Of a stretch of DNA of 5,803 nt, positions 1-5,803 are shown in pieces. A program made the position numbers and the translations under genes. Origin of the DNA: Candidatus Hydrogenedentota bacterium (GTDB taxonomy: Bacteria > Spirochaetota > Leptospiria > Turneriellales > J094); assembly GCA_003695005.1 (NCBI GenBank), contig RFJE01000276.1, positions 1-5,803 of the forward strand, read 5' to 3'. A model generated the notes under the pieces. That model made no database searches. It worked only from the letters and a program-made list of their open reading frames with translations, and had not been told where the DNA came from. Numbering within the stretch: position 1 is the stretch's first letter; each line of letters begins with the position of its first letter.

Positions 1-52
1 ATATTTACGCTCTTTAATTTTAAATGGCAACCGATAATTAAATTAGTCATAT

Positions 53-87
53 TCGCTTTACGGCTAGTTTTGCTAGTTTAAAAGCGA
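53..87 (+). promoter_or_regulatory. Possible leader hairpin over the rpiB ribosome-binding region
   Basis: Bases 53-59 (TCGCTTT) are perfectly complementary to 81-87 (AAAGCGA). Between them, CTAG at 64-67 can pair with CTAG at 73-76 around a five-base loop, and two G-U pairs (62-78 and 63-77) extend that inner stem. The outer 3' arm covers the only purine-rich stretch ahead of the rpiB ATG at 90, so the fold could limit ribosome access. The inner part also contains a direct repeat of GCTAGTTT (63-70 and 72-79). There is no U-run after the stem, so it is not a terminator. I see no convincing -35/-10 pair in 1-52; GATAAT at 33-38 lacks a matching -35. A regulatory role is inference only. Confidence 0.3.
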
Positions 88-89
88 GT

Positions 90-524
90 ATGAAAATTGC
101 GATTGCATCGGATCACGGCGGGTATGAGCTTAAGGAAAAAATTAAAGAGCACTTTGCTAATTGGGAATGGGAAGACCTGGGGACTTATTCCACAGGAAGT
201 GTGGATTATCCCGATTACGGTTTTAAGCTGGCTAAAGCTATTGAACAAAAAAAATACGAAAAAGGAATTATTATTTGTGGCACTGGCATTGGAATCTCCA
301 TTGCAGCAAACCGATGCAAGAATGTTAGAGCAGCTTTATGCCACAATGCATATACTGCGGAAATGGCTAGGCGCCATAATGATGCCAATGTTCTTGCATT
401 GGGGGGAAGGGTGCTGGATCCAAAAACTGCTTTTGAAATTGTGGAAATTTTCTTTCGTACGCCGTTTGATGGTGGCAGACATGAAAGGAGAGTTCAAAAG
501 CTTTCTTCGGAAAGTTGTCGTTAG
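90..524 (+). CDS. rpiB: Ribose-5-phosphate isomerase B (RpiB/LacAB family)
   Basis: This cytoplasmic enzyme interconverts ribose 5-phosphate and ribulose 5-phosphate in the non-oxidative pentose phosphate pathway. The 144-residue length is typical of the family. The start at 90 gives the standard N-terminus MKIAIASDHGGYELK, with the Asp8-His9 pair of the substrate pocket. The active-site loop CGTGIGISIAANR begins at Cys63, which matches the catalytic-base cysteine of the E. coli-type enzyme. His96 in RRHNDANVLALGGR matches the ring-opening histidine. Arg107 and the C-terminal GGRHERR (Arg130, His131, Arg134) match phosphate- and sugar-binding residues. The upstream Shine-Dalgarno is weak (GCGAG almost touching the ATG) and lies inside a possible hairpin. 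The last 44 bases overlap the next gene in another frame, so the two are probably translated from one transcript. LacA/LacB-type sugar isomerases share this fold, but the Cys63 and His96 context favours RpiB. Confidence 0.96.
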   Translation: MKIAIASDHGGYELKEKIKEHFANWEWEDLGTYSTGSVDYPDYGFKLAKAIEQKKYEKGIIICGTGIGISIAANRCKNVRAALCHNAYTAEMARRHNDANVLALGGRVLDPKTAFEIVEIFFRTPFDGGRHERRVQKLSSESCR

Positions 525-2160
525 TTTTTTTTCATTGTTATTCTTTTTGAGTGTAGTCATATCTACTTATGCCAATGAAATTACGTTTGGAGCAAAGGGC
601 AAGTCATTTCGTGGCCTTTACCAAAACGTGCAGTTCAATGCGGATACAAATACTATACAGCTAAAAGTTCAAAAGCCCAAACTTCCGTCGTTGCAAAAAG
701 AAAGCTATCTGTACATACCTTTTGACCGATACCAAAATGGCCAACCTGTTATATATGGTGGAAAGTTTCTCGAGTCCAAATTTCATTTTATGAAAAATCC
801 AAAAACGCTCGACTTTGCTGCTTCGTTTGAGCAAGCTTCTCATCGCATAAAAATACTGCCAGATGAAGATTCTTTTCTTTATGAGAGCAAGCGCTTAGAT
901 AATTTTTCGATTGGTTTTTTTCTGCATCCTTATGAAAGAAAGCGGACGATGGAGATTTTTCGTAAAATTTCTTTTTTTTCAGGGCACAAATATGGAATAC
1001 AAGCTTTATGGATTCATGAAAAAGTACGTTTTTTATTTTATCACTTTTTTTCAAGCAATGAGCAAATCCTGCCTAAAGTACAAATTGAAACTGTAGATTT
1101 TATACCGAGAGAAAAATGGAATTATATTTTATTAACATATTCTGCCTCTTCGGGGAAGCTTGCTCTGTATTTAAATCATCGGTTGCAACAGGAATTTTTT
1201 ATTACGCATACAGGGGGACCTTCGGGCAATATTTTCAATGCTGCTTTCCACCCATGGGATAAAGGGCCCCTTGTCATTGGAGAAGATTTTTTAGGAGTTC
1301 TCGATGAAATTTTATTCGTGCCTTTTTTAATCCGTTCGGAAAACCTTTTATATGATTTTGGTAAAGTAAAAAGATTAGGGGATCGCTTTACACAACCCGT
1401 TGGATCGTTTGCTTCACAGGTGTTAGATTTAGGGCATTCCAATAATCAAATCTTGTCCTTTCGGGCTCATTACCATAAACCCGAAGGAACGAATTTAGAA
1501 TTTTACTTACGAAGTTCGAATACACAATTTTTAGAGCGGGATAATTTCCCGCGGTGGATACAGGTTCGTCCCGAGAGAAAAATTACGAATATCGCAGGAC
1601 GATTTGTTCAGTGGAAAGCGGTGTTTTATGCCAATCCCCAAGGGGATAAAACCCCCGTACTATCCGAGTTTAAGATAAAGTATCGTAAAAATTTACCCCC
1701 TTCTGCACCTATAAGGCTGCGGGTATTGCAAGCCAAGGATGAGCAAGTTACGTTAATTTTCCAAAGAAATGCAGAGCTCGATGTGATACGTGGCGGACGC
1801 TATCATATATATTATGGAATAGAGCCATATAAAGCATTAGGTGTAATTCGTTATAAAAAACTCATCCGTAATGAAGATGGGTCTTGGCAGAAAATTCCGG
1901 TAACGGATAAGAATAGTCGTTATGAAACAAAAGATTTGCGTTTTAAAAACAGATTAGTGGTACATATTGATAATGATTTAATTATCCAAAATCTGCTGTA
2001 TATGAAAGAAAATCCCTCATTATATTACGAAAATCCTTTGTTGCAAAAAGGAATCCCTATGTATTTCTGGGTTACTGCCTGTGATAATGCCTACTCGGAA
2101 TCACCTGAAAATTGGGATCATGAGTCTAAACCCTCAAGGGCTGTTGTGGCGAGACCCTAA
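481..2160 (+). CDS. Exported LamG-like / beta-sandwich / FN3-like protein of unknown function
   Basis: This is a 559-residue protein I cannot name. The ATG at 481 was chosen because it gives a textbook signal peptide: basic start (MKGEFKSFLRK), hydrophobic core at about 12-28, and a likely signal peptidase I site after Ala31 (TYA/NE). The frame is open further upstream, but only as a shadow of rpiB. GGTGG five bases before the ATG may be the ribosome-binding site. Residues about 138-295 look like a LamG/concanavalin A-like jelly roll (FSIGFFLHP, WNYILLTYSASSGKLALYLN, GVLDEILF). Residues about 307-402 form a second beta-sandwich with the recurrent pattern GRFVQWKAVFY followed by TPVLSEFKIKYR. 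Residues about 406-555 resemble a fibronectin-III module (PPSAPIRLRV, YHIYYG, FWVTACDNAYSESP) with a long insertion at about 455-525. There is no lipobox, and Cys534 is the only cysteine. It is probably periplasmic or on the surface, perhaps binding glycans or protein. No catalytic motif is visible. The gene is translationally linked to rpiB by a 44-base overlap, which need not mean shared function. Confidence 0.87.
   Translation: MKGEFKSFLRKVVVSFFSLLFFLSVVISTYANEITFGAKGKSFRGLYQNVQFNADTNTIQLKVQKPKLPSLQKESYLYIPFDRYQNGQPVIYGGKFLESKFHFMKNPKTLDFAASFEQASHRIKILPDEDSFLYESKRLDNFSIGFFLHPYERKRTMEIFRKISFFSGHKYGIQALWIHEKVRFLFYHFFSSNEQILPKVQIETVDFIPREKWNYILLTYSASSGKLALYLNHRLQQEFFITHTGGPSGNIFNAAFHPWDKGPLVIGEDFLGVLDEILFVPFLIRSENLLYDFGKVKRLGDRFTQPVGSFASQVLDLGHSNNQILSFRAHYHKPEGTNLEFYLRSSNTQFLERDNFPRWIQVRPERKITNIAGRFVQWKAVFYANPQGDKTPVLSEFKIKYRKNLPPSAPIRLRVLQAKDEQVTLIFQRNAELDVIRGGRYHIYYGIEPYKALGVIRYKKLIRNEDGSWQKIPVTDKNSRYETKDLRFKNRLVVHIDNDLIIQNLLYMKENPSLYYENPLLQKGIPMYFWVTACDNAYSESPENWDHESKPSRAVVARP
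499..532 (+). terminator. C(UUCG)G hairpin and U-tract at the rpiB 3' end
   Basis: Bases 501-505 (CTTTC) pair exactly with 510-514 (GAAAG) around a TTCG tetraloop closed by C-G, an exceptionally stable RNA loop type. A G-U pair (500-515) and an A-U pair (499-516) extend the stem to seven base pairs. A run of eight T follows at 525-532, directly after the rpiB stop codon. In a canonical intrinsic terminator the U-tract starts right at the stem; here eight bases separate them, so termination would be weak at best. The element lies within the first 52 bases of the downstream coding sequence, so it could act as an attenuator or mRNA-stability element. It could also be chance, since the bases encode protein in both frames and the T-run encodes phenylalanines of the signal peptide. 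Confidence 0.3.
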
Positions 2161-3224
2161 CTTTGCTGGCGTGCTTCTTCTGCTGTAATATAATATTTTT
2201 TAGCTTCTAGCTGTGCTTTTTTAATGATATTAATACTTTCAATAAAAGCTTTTCCCTGTGTAGGCCAAAGAGCTTGCGGGCCATCTACGAGCGCTTCTTC
2301 AGGATTGGTATGTAAATCGACGAGCAGACCATCAATTCCCATCGCTACTGCACCCATGGATACAGGAATTACGGCGTCTCGGTTTCCCGTAGAATGAGAA
2401 GGATCGAATACAACGGGCAACGTGGTTAACTGCTTTAATCGTACTACATCTGCTACATCCACATCGTTTCGATAGGCATCATTAAAAGTTCGAATGCCTC
2501 GTAAGCATAAAATCACATTTGGATTTCCACGTGCTACAATCCTTTCTGCTGCTAATAAAAATTCCTGAATGGTTCCGCTCATACCGCGCTTTAGGAGAAC
2601 GGGCTTTTTAACTTCCCCAAGAGCATCTAACAGCTTAAAATTTTGAAAATTTCTTGTTCCCACCTGATGAATATCCGTATATTTTTCAACAAGCGGAACG
2701 TCGTTGGCACTCATCACTTCGGTGACAATGGGAAAGCCATATTTATCTCCTACCTCTCTTAAAATTTTTAAGCCTTCTTCACCAAGACCTTCAAAAGCAT
2801 AAGGACTTGTTCTTGGTTTAAAAGCACCTCCCCGCAATATATAGCCCCCAATTTGATCATTTACTGGATATTCGCTGATGAGTTTAGCGATGCCATCTGT
2901 TTGTTCGTAGGACTCCACAGCACACGGCCCAATAAAAACAATCAGTTTTTCTCCTCCAATAATACGTCCTTTGACATTAATCGTAATTGGTTTTCTATCG
3001 CCTTCTAAACTAATTCTTTTATACGGCTTTTGGATTTGGTGTACTTTTTCTGTGCAAGCAAACTTTAAAAGATCATCCGGCGTAAGATCTCCACTGCCAA
3101 TAAGCTCAACAATGGATTTGCTTTCTCCTTTTACAAGTCTTGGCTCATAACCGGCATCTCGAATAAAAGCAAATAATTTCTCGACTTCTTCTTCCGTTGC
3201 TTCTTTACGTAATGTTACTATCAT
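2157..3224 (-). CDS. aroF: 3-deoxy-7-phosphoheptulonate (DAHP) synthase, type I-beta, with N-terminal regulatory domain
   Basis: This cytoplasmic enzyme condenses phosphoenolpyruvate with erythrose 4-phosphate to DAHP, the first step of the shikimate pathway. At 355 residues it matches the Thermotoga maritima-type architecture. Residues 1 to about 75 are a ferredoxin-like (ACT-like) domain (MIVTLRKEATEEEVEKL to KPYKR), which in relatives mediates feedback inhibition by aromatic amino acids. The rest is a TIM barrel: GPCAVES (99-105, metal ligand Cys101), RGGAFKPRTSPYAFEGLG (131-148), LKRGMSG (211-217), RGIRTF (242-247), DPSHSTG (274-280, metal ligand His277) and Asp314. Two positions differ from the family as I recall it: Leu241 where CERGIRTF normally has Glu, and Asp303 where the metal-ligand Glu of the EVH motif is expected. 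A catalytically active enzyme still seems likely. The ATG at 3224 gives the standard family N-terminus; the ribosome-binding site is weak (TGAG). The gene lies 48 bases downstream of gyrA and is probably in its operon. Its stop overlaps the stop of the convergent gene. The symbols aroG and aroA are also used for this family. Confidence 0.94.
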   Translation of the reverse strand: MIVTLRKEATEEEVEKLFAFIRDAGYEPRLVKGESKSIVELIGSGDLTPDDLLKFACTEKVHQIQKPYKRISLEGDRKPITINVKGRIIGGEKLIVFIGPCAVESYEQTDGIAKLISEYPVNDQIGGYILRGGAFKPRTSPYAFEGLGEEGLKILREVGDKYGFPIVTEVMSANDVPLVEKYTDIHQVGTRNFQNFKLLDALGEVKKPVLLKRGMSGTIQEFLLAAERIVARGNPNVILCLRGIRTFNDAYRNDVDVADVVRLKQLTTLPVVFDPSHSTGNRDAVIPVSMGAVAMGIDGLLVDLHTNPEEALVDGPQALWPTQGKAFIESINIIKKAQLEAKKYYITAEEARQQS

Positions 3225-3244
3225 AGCTCAAAAATGAATTTATA

Positions 3245-3269
3245 AACACAGCGTCAATCTTTATGTGTT
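3245..3269 (-). other. Small inverted repeat between gyrA and the DAHP synthase gene
   Basis: In the 48-base gap, AACACA at 3245-3250 is the exact reverse complement of TGTGTT at 3264-3269, separated by 13 bases. On the - strand this gives a six-base-pair, A/T-rich stem with a large loop, followed by TATAAATT and not by a U-run. It is too weak for a convincing terminator, so read-through from gyrA into the downstream gene is the simpler reading. TTGACG lies in the loop on the - strand, but I find no -10 at the right distance. Confidence 0.2.
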
Positions 3270-3272
3270 AGA

Positions 3273-5756
3273 CTACCGCAAGACCGAAATATCTGCGACT
3301 GTATCATTTTCAGGAATTTTAAAAACAGTTACGCCGGCAGCACTGCGACCTTGTACAGAAATTTCCGCCACAGATAAACGAATGGTCATTCCGGACTTCG
3401 TAGTTAAAATAATTTCTGAATCCTCGGTAACGGTGCGAACAGCCACCACATTACCGTTTTTCGCGGTAATGTTAATGGCTTTCATGCCTTTTCCACCACG
3501 ACCTTTTACAGAAAACTCTGTAACTTTAACCCGTTTTCCCATCCCTTTTTCGGTAATAATGACGAGTTGCTCTTGCTTTGGATTTTCAATGACAGCAAGT
3601 CCTGCCATACCATCATCAGGGGAAAGGCTCATGCCAATAATGCCGGAAGCACTGCGGCCTTGTGCTCGCATCTTACTAATGTTTGTGCGCAATGCAAGGC
3701 CTTTTTGTGTAATCATAAAAATATCGGATTGCGGATGAACCACCGCTACATCCACTAAATAATCCTGCTTAATATCCTTAAATTGCAAGGCCATTACACC
3801 ACCTTTTTTAGCGTTGATAATGGAATCTAGTTTTAGCTTTTTAATAATTCCACGATAAGTTAGTAAAATTAAAAATTTATCTTCGGAAATATCTTCCGTG
3901 GAACGAATGGCTGTAATGGTCTCTTCGCCTGTTAGGGAAATAAGTCCTTTTAAGTTTTTCCCGCGACTGTCTTTACCGGCTTCGGGGATTTCATACGCTT
4001 TCATATAAAAAACCTTTCCGCGGTTGGAAAATAAAAGTACATTATCGTGACTTTTACAAACTTGCACAAATTTTAATGGATCTTCTTTTTTTCCACCAGA
4101 AATAACCCCTTTACCACCGCGATGCTGCCTTTTAAATGTTTCAAGGGGGACTCGTTTAATATAGCCACCTTCGGTTAAGTTAATCACGACTTCTTCATTT
4201 GCAATTAAGTCCTCTGTATCGAACGTAATGCTTTCTAAATTCGCAACACTAACTTCACTTTTGCGGTCGGTACCATATTTTTCGCTGACCTCGGCAAGCT
4301 CATCATGAATCACTCCATAAATTTTTTCTTCACTTGCTAAAAGGGCTTTTAACTCTTTAATTTTCTTTTTTAATGCTTTTAGCTCCTCTAAAATCTTTTG
4401 CGTTTCTAAAGAAGTCAGTTTTTGCAAGCGCATATCTAAAATGGCATTTGCTTGCACTTCTGTCAGCTTAAAACGCTTCATTAGTTTTTCTCGTGCTTCT
4501 TCTACTTGTTTCGAACCCCGAATAATTTTAATGACTTCATCTATAAAATCCAGAGCAATTTTTAAGCCTTCTAAAATATGAGCACGCTCTTCTGCTTTGC
4601 GAAGCTCATATTTTGTTCGACGAATCACCACTTCTTTGCGGTGATTTAAATAAGCACTTAAGATCTCTTTTAAGTTTAAAACTTTTGGCTCTCCATCTAC
4701 AAGGGCAAGAAAAATAATGCCATAGCTAATTTGCATTTGTGTTCTCTTATACAGTTGGTTTAGCACTACTTGCGCATTGGCATCTTTGCGAAGTTCAAAG
4801 ACAATCCGCATTCCTCTACGGTCACTTTCATCCCGAATGGCCGAAATACCATCAATCTTTTTTTCGTTTACAAACGCAGCAATTTTTGAAATTAAATCGT
4901 TCTTTTTAACCTCATAAGGAATTTCAGTAACTACAATGGCTTCTTTTCCTTTTTTAATTTCTTCTATATTCGCAACGGCGCGTATTTTAATAGAACCTCG
5001 GCCTTCGGTATAGGCTTTTTTCAGTCCTTCTTTTCCAATAATGATTCCGCCCGTTGGAAAATCGGGGGCAGGAATAAATTTCATAAGCTGCTTAACGGTA
5101 CAATCCGGATTTTTAATTAAATACTGAATAGCCGAAATCACTTCTTTTAAGTTATGCGGGGGAATTTTCGTAGCCATTCCAACGGCAATTCCCGAAGAAC
5201 CATTGACGAGCAAATTTGGCCAAGCTGCAGGAAGAACTTTAGGCTCTTTACGGGTATTATCAAAATTTGGAACAAAATCAACTGTTTCTTTGTCGATATC
5301 TTTTAAAAGGGCTTCGGCCATTTGCGAAAGACGCGCTTCGGTATAACGATAAGCAGCCGCAGGATCTCCGTCCACCGAACCAAAATTTCCTTGTCCGTCA
5401 ATGAGAGGAACTCGCATGGAAAAATCTTGTACCATACGAACCAGTGTATCGTAAACAGCACTATCACCATGTGGATGATAGTTACCAATGACTTCCCCGA
5501 CAATTTTCGCAGATTTTACATACGGTCTATCATGTCGCCAAGCTCGCTCATTCATAGCATGTAAAATTCTACGGTGAACAGGCTTTAAACCATCTCGCAC
5601 ATCGGGCAAGGCACGACCAACAATGACGCTCATGGCATAAGCTAAATAAGAGTTTTTCATTTGGTCTTCGATTTCAACAGGAATGATATGTTTGGCGGTT
5701 ACATCACTTTTTTTCTTCTTACTGCTTTTTTTTGACTTGTCCATATCTTTCGCCAT
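3273..5756 (-). CDS. gyrA: DNA gyrase subunit A
   Basis: This is the DNA-breaking and religating subunit of gyrase (A2B2 with GyrB), which introduces negative supercoils. At 827 residues it is near full length. Residues about 30-150 hold the winged-helix domain, with YAMSVIVGRALPDVRDGLKP, the quinolone-region motif HPHGDSAVYD, and catalytic Tyr138 preceded by Arg137. Ser99 and Asp103 correspond to E. coli Ser83 and Asp87 and are the sensitive-type residues. Tower and coiled-coil segments follow to about 500. Residues about 517-827 contain six beta-pinwheel repeats, starting near 521, 572, 626, 677, 730 and 780, which separates GyrA from most ParC proteins. The GyrA box at 544-550 reads QHRGGKG instead of QRRGGKG; blade five carries a second RGGKG at 753-757. 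There is no acidic C-terminal tail. The N-terminus has a lysine-rich extension of about 16 residues compared with E. coli. The start at 5756 is the only ATG/GTG/TTG upstream of the conserved region apart from Met5, but no Shine-Dalgarno precedes it, and the frame stays open to the window edge, so an upstream start is not excluded. The DAHP synthase gene follows after 48 bases. Confidence 0.97.
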   Translation of the reverse strand: MAKDMDKSKKSSKKKKSDVTAKHIIPVEIEDQMKNSYLAYAMSVIVGRALPDVRDGLKPVHRRILHAMNERAWRHDRPYVKSAKIVGEVIGNYHPHGDSAVYDTLVRMVQDFSMRVPLIDGQGNFGSVDGDPAAAYRYTEARLSQMAEALLKDIDKETVDFVPNFDNTRKEPKVLPAAWPNLLVNGSSGIAVGMATKIPPHNLKEVISAIQYLIKNPDCTVKQLMKFIPAPDFPTGGIIIGKEGLKKAYTEGRGSIKIRAVANIEEIKKGKEAIVVTEIPYEVKKNDLISKIAAFVNEKKIDGISAIRDESDRRGMRIVFELRKDANAQVVLNQLYKRTQMQISYGIIFLALVDGEPKVLNLKEILSAYLNHRKEVVIRRTKYELRKAEERAHILEGLKIALDFIDEVIKIIRGSKQVEEAREKLMKRFKLTEVQANAILDMRLQKLTSLETQKILEELKALKKKIKELKALLASEEKIYGVIHDELAEVSEKYGTDRKSEVSVANLESITFDTEDLIANEEVVINLTEGGYIKRVPLETFKRQHRGGKGVISGGKKEDPLKFVQVCKSHDNVLLFSNRGKVFYMKAYEIPEAGKDSRGKNLKGLISLTGEETITAIRSTEDISEDKFLILLTYRGIIKKLKLDSIINAKKGGVMALQFKDIKQDYLVDVAVVHPQSDIFMITQKGLALRTNISKMRAQGRSASGIIGMSLSPDDGMAGLAVIENPKQEQLVIITEKGMGKRVKVTEFSVKGRGGKGMKAINITAKNGNVVAVRTVTEDSEIILTTKSGMTIRLSVAEISVQGRSAAGVTVFKIPENDTVADISVLR

Positions 5757-5803
5757 GATGAGACATAAAGCAAACTTTTTACATACAGTCGAGTGTTTTT
5801 CAG

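Noticed and set aside
25..53. Possible sigma-70 promoter before rpiB (GATAAT at 33-38 or CATATT at 48-53)
   Set aside because: No -35 hexamer of acceptable quality sits 16-18 bases upstream; such matches are expected by chance in AT-rich DNA.
97..480. Upstream open extension of the exported-protein frame (adds 128 residues)
   Set aside because: It lies wholly inside rpiB in another frame, its translation has no family character, and the signal peptide starts exactly at the ATG at 481.
788..1442. Short - strand open frames opposite the exported-protein gene
   Set aside because: The coding strand encodes a coherent beta-rich exported protein; the antisense translations are Lys/Phe/Ser-rich noise.
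2129..2142. Near-palindrome CCCTCAAGGG as a terminator for the DAHP synthase transcript
   Set aside because: The stem is only three to five pairs and is followed by three T on the - strand, too weak to call.
2202..2222. AGCT-TCT-AGCT followed by six T as a terminator for the + strand transcript
   Set aside because: A four-pair stem with a three-base loop is too unstable, and four bases separate it from the T-run.
3265..3738. 157-codon + strand open frame
   Set aside because: It is antisense to the conserved C-terminal pinwheel of gyrA, and its composition is that of a shadow frame.
5322..5564. 80-codon + strand open frame
   Set aside because: It is antisense to the most conserved part of gyrA, with no ribosome-binding site or independent support.
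3273..5756. Identity as ParC (topoisomerase IV subunit A)
   Set aside because: Six complete pinwheel blades and a near-canonical GyrA box support GyrA.
1..5803. Mobile element, CRISPR array, toxin-antitoxin or defence system
   Set aside because: No array-like repeats, transposase, integrase, tRNA-type sequence or defence-domain motifs were found; all long frames are accounted for by four ordinary genes.

Overview
The window is an AT-rich bacterial chromosomal segment, almost entirely coding, with four genes arranged as two convergent pairs. Two genes on the + strand (rpiB and a gene for a large exported beta-sandwich protein) run toward two genes on the - strand (gyrA and a DAHP synthase gene). 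There are no tRNAs, rRNAs, insertion sequences, CRISPR arrays or phage genes. The content is housekeeping plus one lineage-specific exported protein. No undescribed multi-gene system is visible.

Layout. 1-89 is a short leader with an imperfect hairpin that covers the rpiB ribosome-binding region. 90-524 (+) encodes ribose-5-phosphate isomerase B. 481-2160 (+) overlaps the end of rpiB by 44 bases and encodes a 559-residue protein with a signal peptide, a LamG/concanavalin A-like domain, a second beta-sandwich module and a fibronectin-III-like C-terminal module. 2157-3224 (-) encodes a type I-beta DAHP synthase with an N-terminal ferredoxin-like regulatory domain. 3273-5756 (-) encodes GyrA, 48 bases upstream of the DAHP synthase gene in transcriptional order. 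The last 47 bases (5757-5803) are the region just upstream of gyrA; it holds no clear ribosome-binding site or promoter.

How the genes relate. RpiB (pentose phosphate pathway) feeds sugar phosphates toward erythrose-4-phosphate, which is a substrate of DAHP synthase. The two lie in separate, opposing units, so this metabolic link is probably coincidental. gyrA and the DAHP synthase gene are probably co-transcribed. The convergent stop codons overlap by four bases, so there is no room for a conventional shared terminator between the units.

Organism. The signal peptide without an obvious wall anchor suits a diderm. The GyrA N-terminal stretch around residues 68-92, and an exported LamG plus FN3-like protein of this kind, remind me of spirochaetes, perhaps Leptospira-related. 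This is an impression from memory and only weakly supported. The most useful second looks are substitutions at two normally conserved DAHP synthase positions, an Arg-to-His change in the GyrA box, a C(UUCG)G hairpin plus U-tract inside the rpiB overlap, and the modular exported protein of unknown function.
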